DNA of 6,127 bases from Candidatus Omnitrophota bacterium (GTDB lineage: Bacteria; Ratteibacteria; UBA8468; B48-G9; JAFGKM01): NCBI GenBank assembly GCA_022704985.1, contig JAKJFI010000058.1:1-6127 (forward strand), given 5' to 3'. Made by a program: the position numbers and the translations under genes. Every line of letters begins with the position of its first letter. Within the stretch, counting starts at the first letter, position 1. Positions 5,471 to 6,127 of the stretch are shown here, piece after piece. The notes under the pieces are model-generated. The model had not been told where the DNA came from. It ran no database searches and saw only the letters and a list, made by a program, of their open reading frames with translations.

Positions 5471-5517
5471 TCCCCTCAACCTGTACCTTCTCCCTCCGGG
5501 AGAGAAGGGATGAGGGG
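5471..5517 (+). repeat. REP-like extragenic palindrome between anti-sigma gene and trxB
   Basis: Two nested inverted repeats: an outer CCCCTCA (5472-5478) paired with TGAGGGG (5511-5517), and an inner CCTTCTC (5486-5492) paired with GAGAAGG (5502-5508) around a 9-nt loop. An alternative inner pairing of CTCCC with GGGAG is also possible. No T-run follows, so it is not a standard intrinsic terminator. Its form (CCCCTCA, a C/T-rich arm, a G/A-rich arm, TGAGGGG) resembles dispersed REP/MITE-like elements common in intergenic DNA of many bacteria. Family membership cannot be checked from one copy. It ends six bases before the trxB ribosome site and could affect mRNA stability or translation of trxB. 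Confidence 0.6.
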
Positions 5518-5522
5518 GAAGC

Positions 5523-5527
5523 GGAGG
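5523..5527 (+). promoter_or_regulatory. Ribosome binding site for the GTG start of trxB
   Basis: GGAGG is followed by 8 nt and GTG at 5536. It supports the GTG start, since the first in-frame ATG (5578) falls inside the FAD-binding motif and would destroy it. Confidence 0.75.
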
Positions 5528-5535
5528 AAGGCAAG

Positions 5536-6127
5536 GTGAAAGAAGGGATTATCATTATCGGGGCGGGACCTGCAGGCATGACCGCAGGAATGTATTCTCT
5601 GCGGGCAGGAATGAAAACGACAATTATTGAGAAGTTTTACCCGGGAGGCAGTATCCTCCTGACGGAAAGGATAGATAATTATCCGGGATTTCCCGAGGGC
5701 GTTTCCGGAACCGAGCTGGCGGAGAAGATGAAGAACCAGTATATACGGTTCGGCGGCGAGCTTGTGGAAGGAGAGGCGGAAGACGTTTCTTTCGGAGAGT
5801 ACGGTATCCGCATCCGGCTGAACTACGGGAAAGAGCTTGCGACGAAAGCTCTGATAATAGCCAGCGGTTCCTCAAGGAGAAAACTCGGGGTTCCGGGTGA
5901 ACAGGAGTATACGGGCAAAGGCGTTTCCTTCTGCGCTGTGTGCGACGGCGCCTTTTTCAAGGGCAAGAAGATAGCGGTGGTCGGCGGCGGCGATGCGGCG
6001 CTGGAAGAAGCGATATACCTGACCAGATACGCAGAAACCTGTTATCTCATACACCGGCGGGACGAATTCAGGGCATCGGCTTACCTGCAGGAGGAGTTAA
6101 AAAAACACCCCGCGGTCAAACCGGTAC
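5536..6127 (+). CDS. trxB: Thioredoxin reductase TrxB (N-terminal part, cut by window edge)
   Basis: TrxB is a cytosolic FAD flavoenzyme that reduces thioredoxin with NADPH. The visible 197 residues start at GTG (read as Met) and run off the right edge. The FAD-binding IIGAGPAGMTAG (7-18) comes first, then GGSILLTERIDNYPGFPEG (37-55) as in the family GGQ...NYPGFP segment, and ALIIASGSS (105-113), the ATG-like motif. SFCAVCDG (131-138) holds the redox pair C133/C136, in the CxxC-D-G arrangement of low-molecular-weight thioredoxin reductases (CATC in E. coli). VVGGGDAALEEA (148-159) and HRRDEFRA (173-180) form the NADPH-binding domain; the HRRxxFRA motif indicates NADPH preference. All key residues seen are intact. 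About 110 C-terminal residues, with the return FAD segment, lie outside the window. It follows a sigma/anti-sigma pair at 69 nt, with a palindrome between. Ferredoxin-dependent or NrdH-redoxin reductases are less likely given the HRRDEFRA motif. Confidence 0.95.
   Translation, partial: MKEGIIIIGAGPAGMTAGMYSLRAGMKTTIIEKFYPGGSILLTERIDNYPGFPEGVSGTELAEKMKNQYIRFGGELVEGEAEDVSFGEYGIRIRLNYGKELATKALIIASGSSRRKLGVPGEQEYTGKGVSFCAVCDGAFFKGKKIAVVGGGDAALEEAIYLTRYAETCYLIHRRDEFRASAYLQEELKKHPAVKPV

Noticed and set aside
5472..5517. Rho-independent terminator after the anti-sigma gene
   Set aside because: The palindrome is followed by a G/A-rich stretch, not by a run of T, so it lacks the second half of an intrinsic terminator.

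Overview
The window looks like a bacterial chromosome fragment with compact, operon-style gene packing, near-ATG Shine-Dalgarno sites and roughly 50% GC by eye. A secreted CBM9-like protein, a Gfo/Idh oxidoreductase, a KdnA-like DegT aminotransferase and an apparent remnant of a uroporphyrinogen-decarboxylase-like (URO-D) gene together suggest an environmental Gram-negative lineage, for example the PVC group or a candidate phylum near it. This placement is a guess from gene content. Nothing in the window fixes the taxon.

Layout, left half (about 1-3943, all minus strand, so transcription runs right to left). One apparent operon starts from a good sigma-70-type promoter at 3992-4019. In order of transcription it holds a secreted CBM9-like protein (3943-3146), a KdnA-like DegT/DnrJ/EryC1/StrS PLP aminotransferase (3074-1950), the radical-SAM 7-carboxy-7-deazaguanine synthase QueE (1937-1329), a Gfo/Idh/MocA NAD(P)-dependent sugar oxidoreductase (1312-224) and the start of QueC, 7-cyano-7-deazaguanine synthase (212 to beyond position 1). 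The last four genes are 7-16 nt apart. Two consecutive enzymes of the preQ0 (queuosine precursor) route are therefore interleaved with a sugar dehydrogenase/aminotransferase pair.

Middle (3944-4323). Two divergent promoters overlap here: the minus-strand -35 box sits inside the spacer of an extended -10 promoter reading right. To the right of the plus promoter is about 285 nt without an intact gene. It contains a short ORF resembling the N-terminus of URO-D-like proteins, followed by coding-like stretches that change frame and are broken by stops, and several small hairpins. I read it as a decayed gene that may now act as a long leader.

Right half (4324-6127, all plus strand). A YggU/DUF167 protein is followed by an ECF sigma factor, a small soluble zinc-finger anti-sigma factor, a REP-like palindrome and the first 197 residues of a thioredoxin reductase (TrxB), cut by the window edge. 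The anti-sigma metal motif is Cys-X25-His-X3-Cys-X2-Cys, the spacing I recall for the redox-sensing RsrA of Streptomyces. With TrxB next door this suggests a thiol-oxidative-stress circuit.

No tRNA, rRNA, CRISPR array, insertion sequence or phage gene is visible. No wholly new system is evident. The points most worth following up are the sigma/anti-sigma/TrxB module, the QueE-Gfo/Idh-QueC arrangement and the promoter-driven gene remnant.
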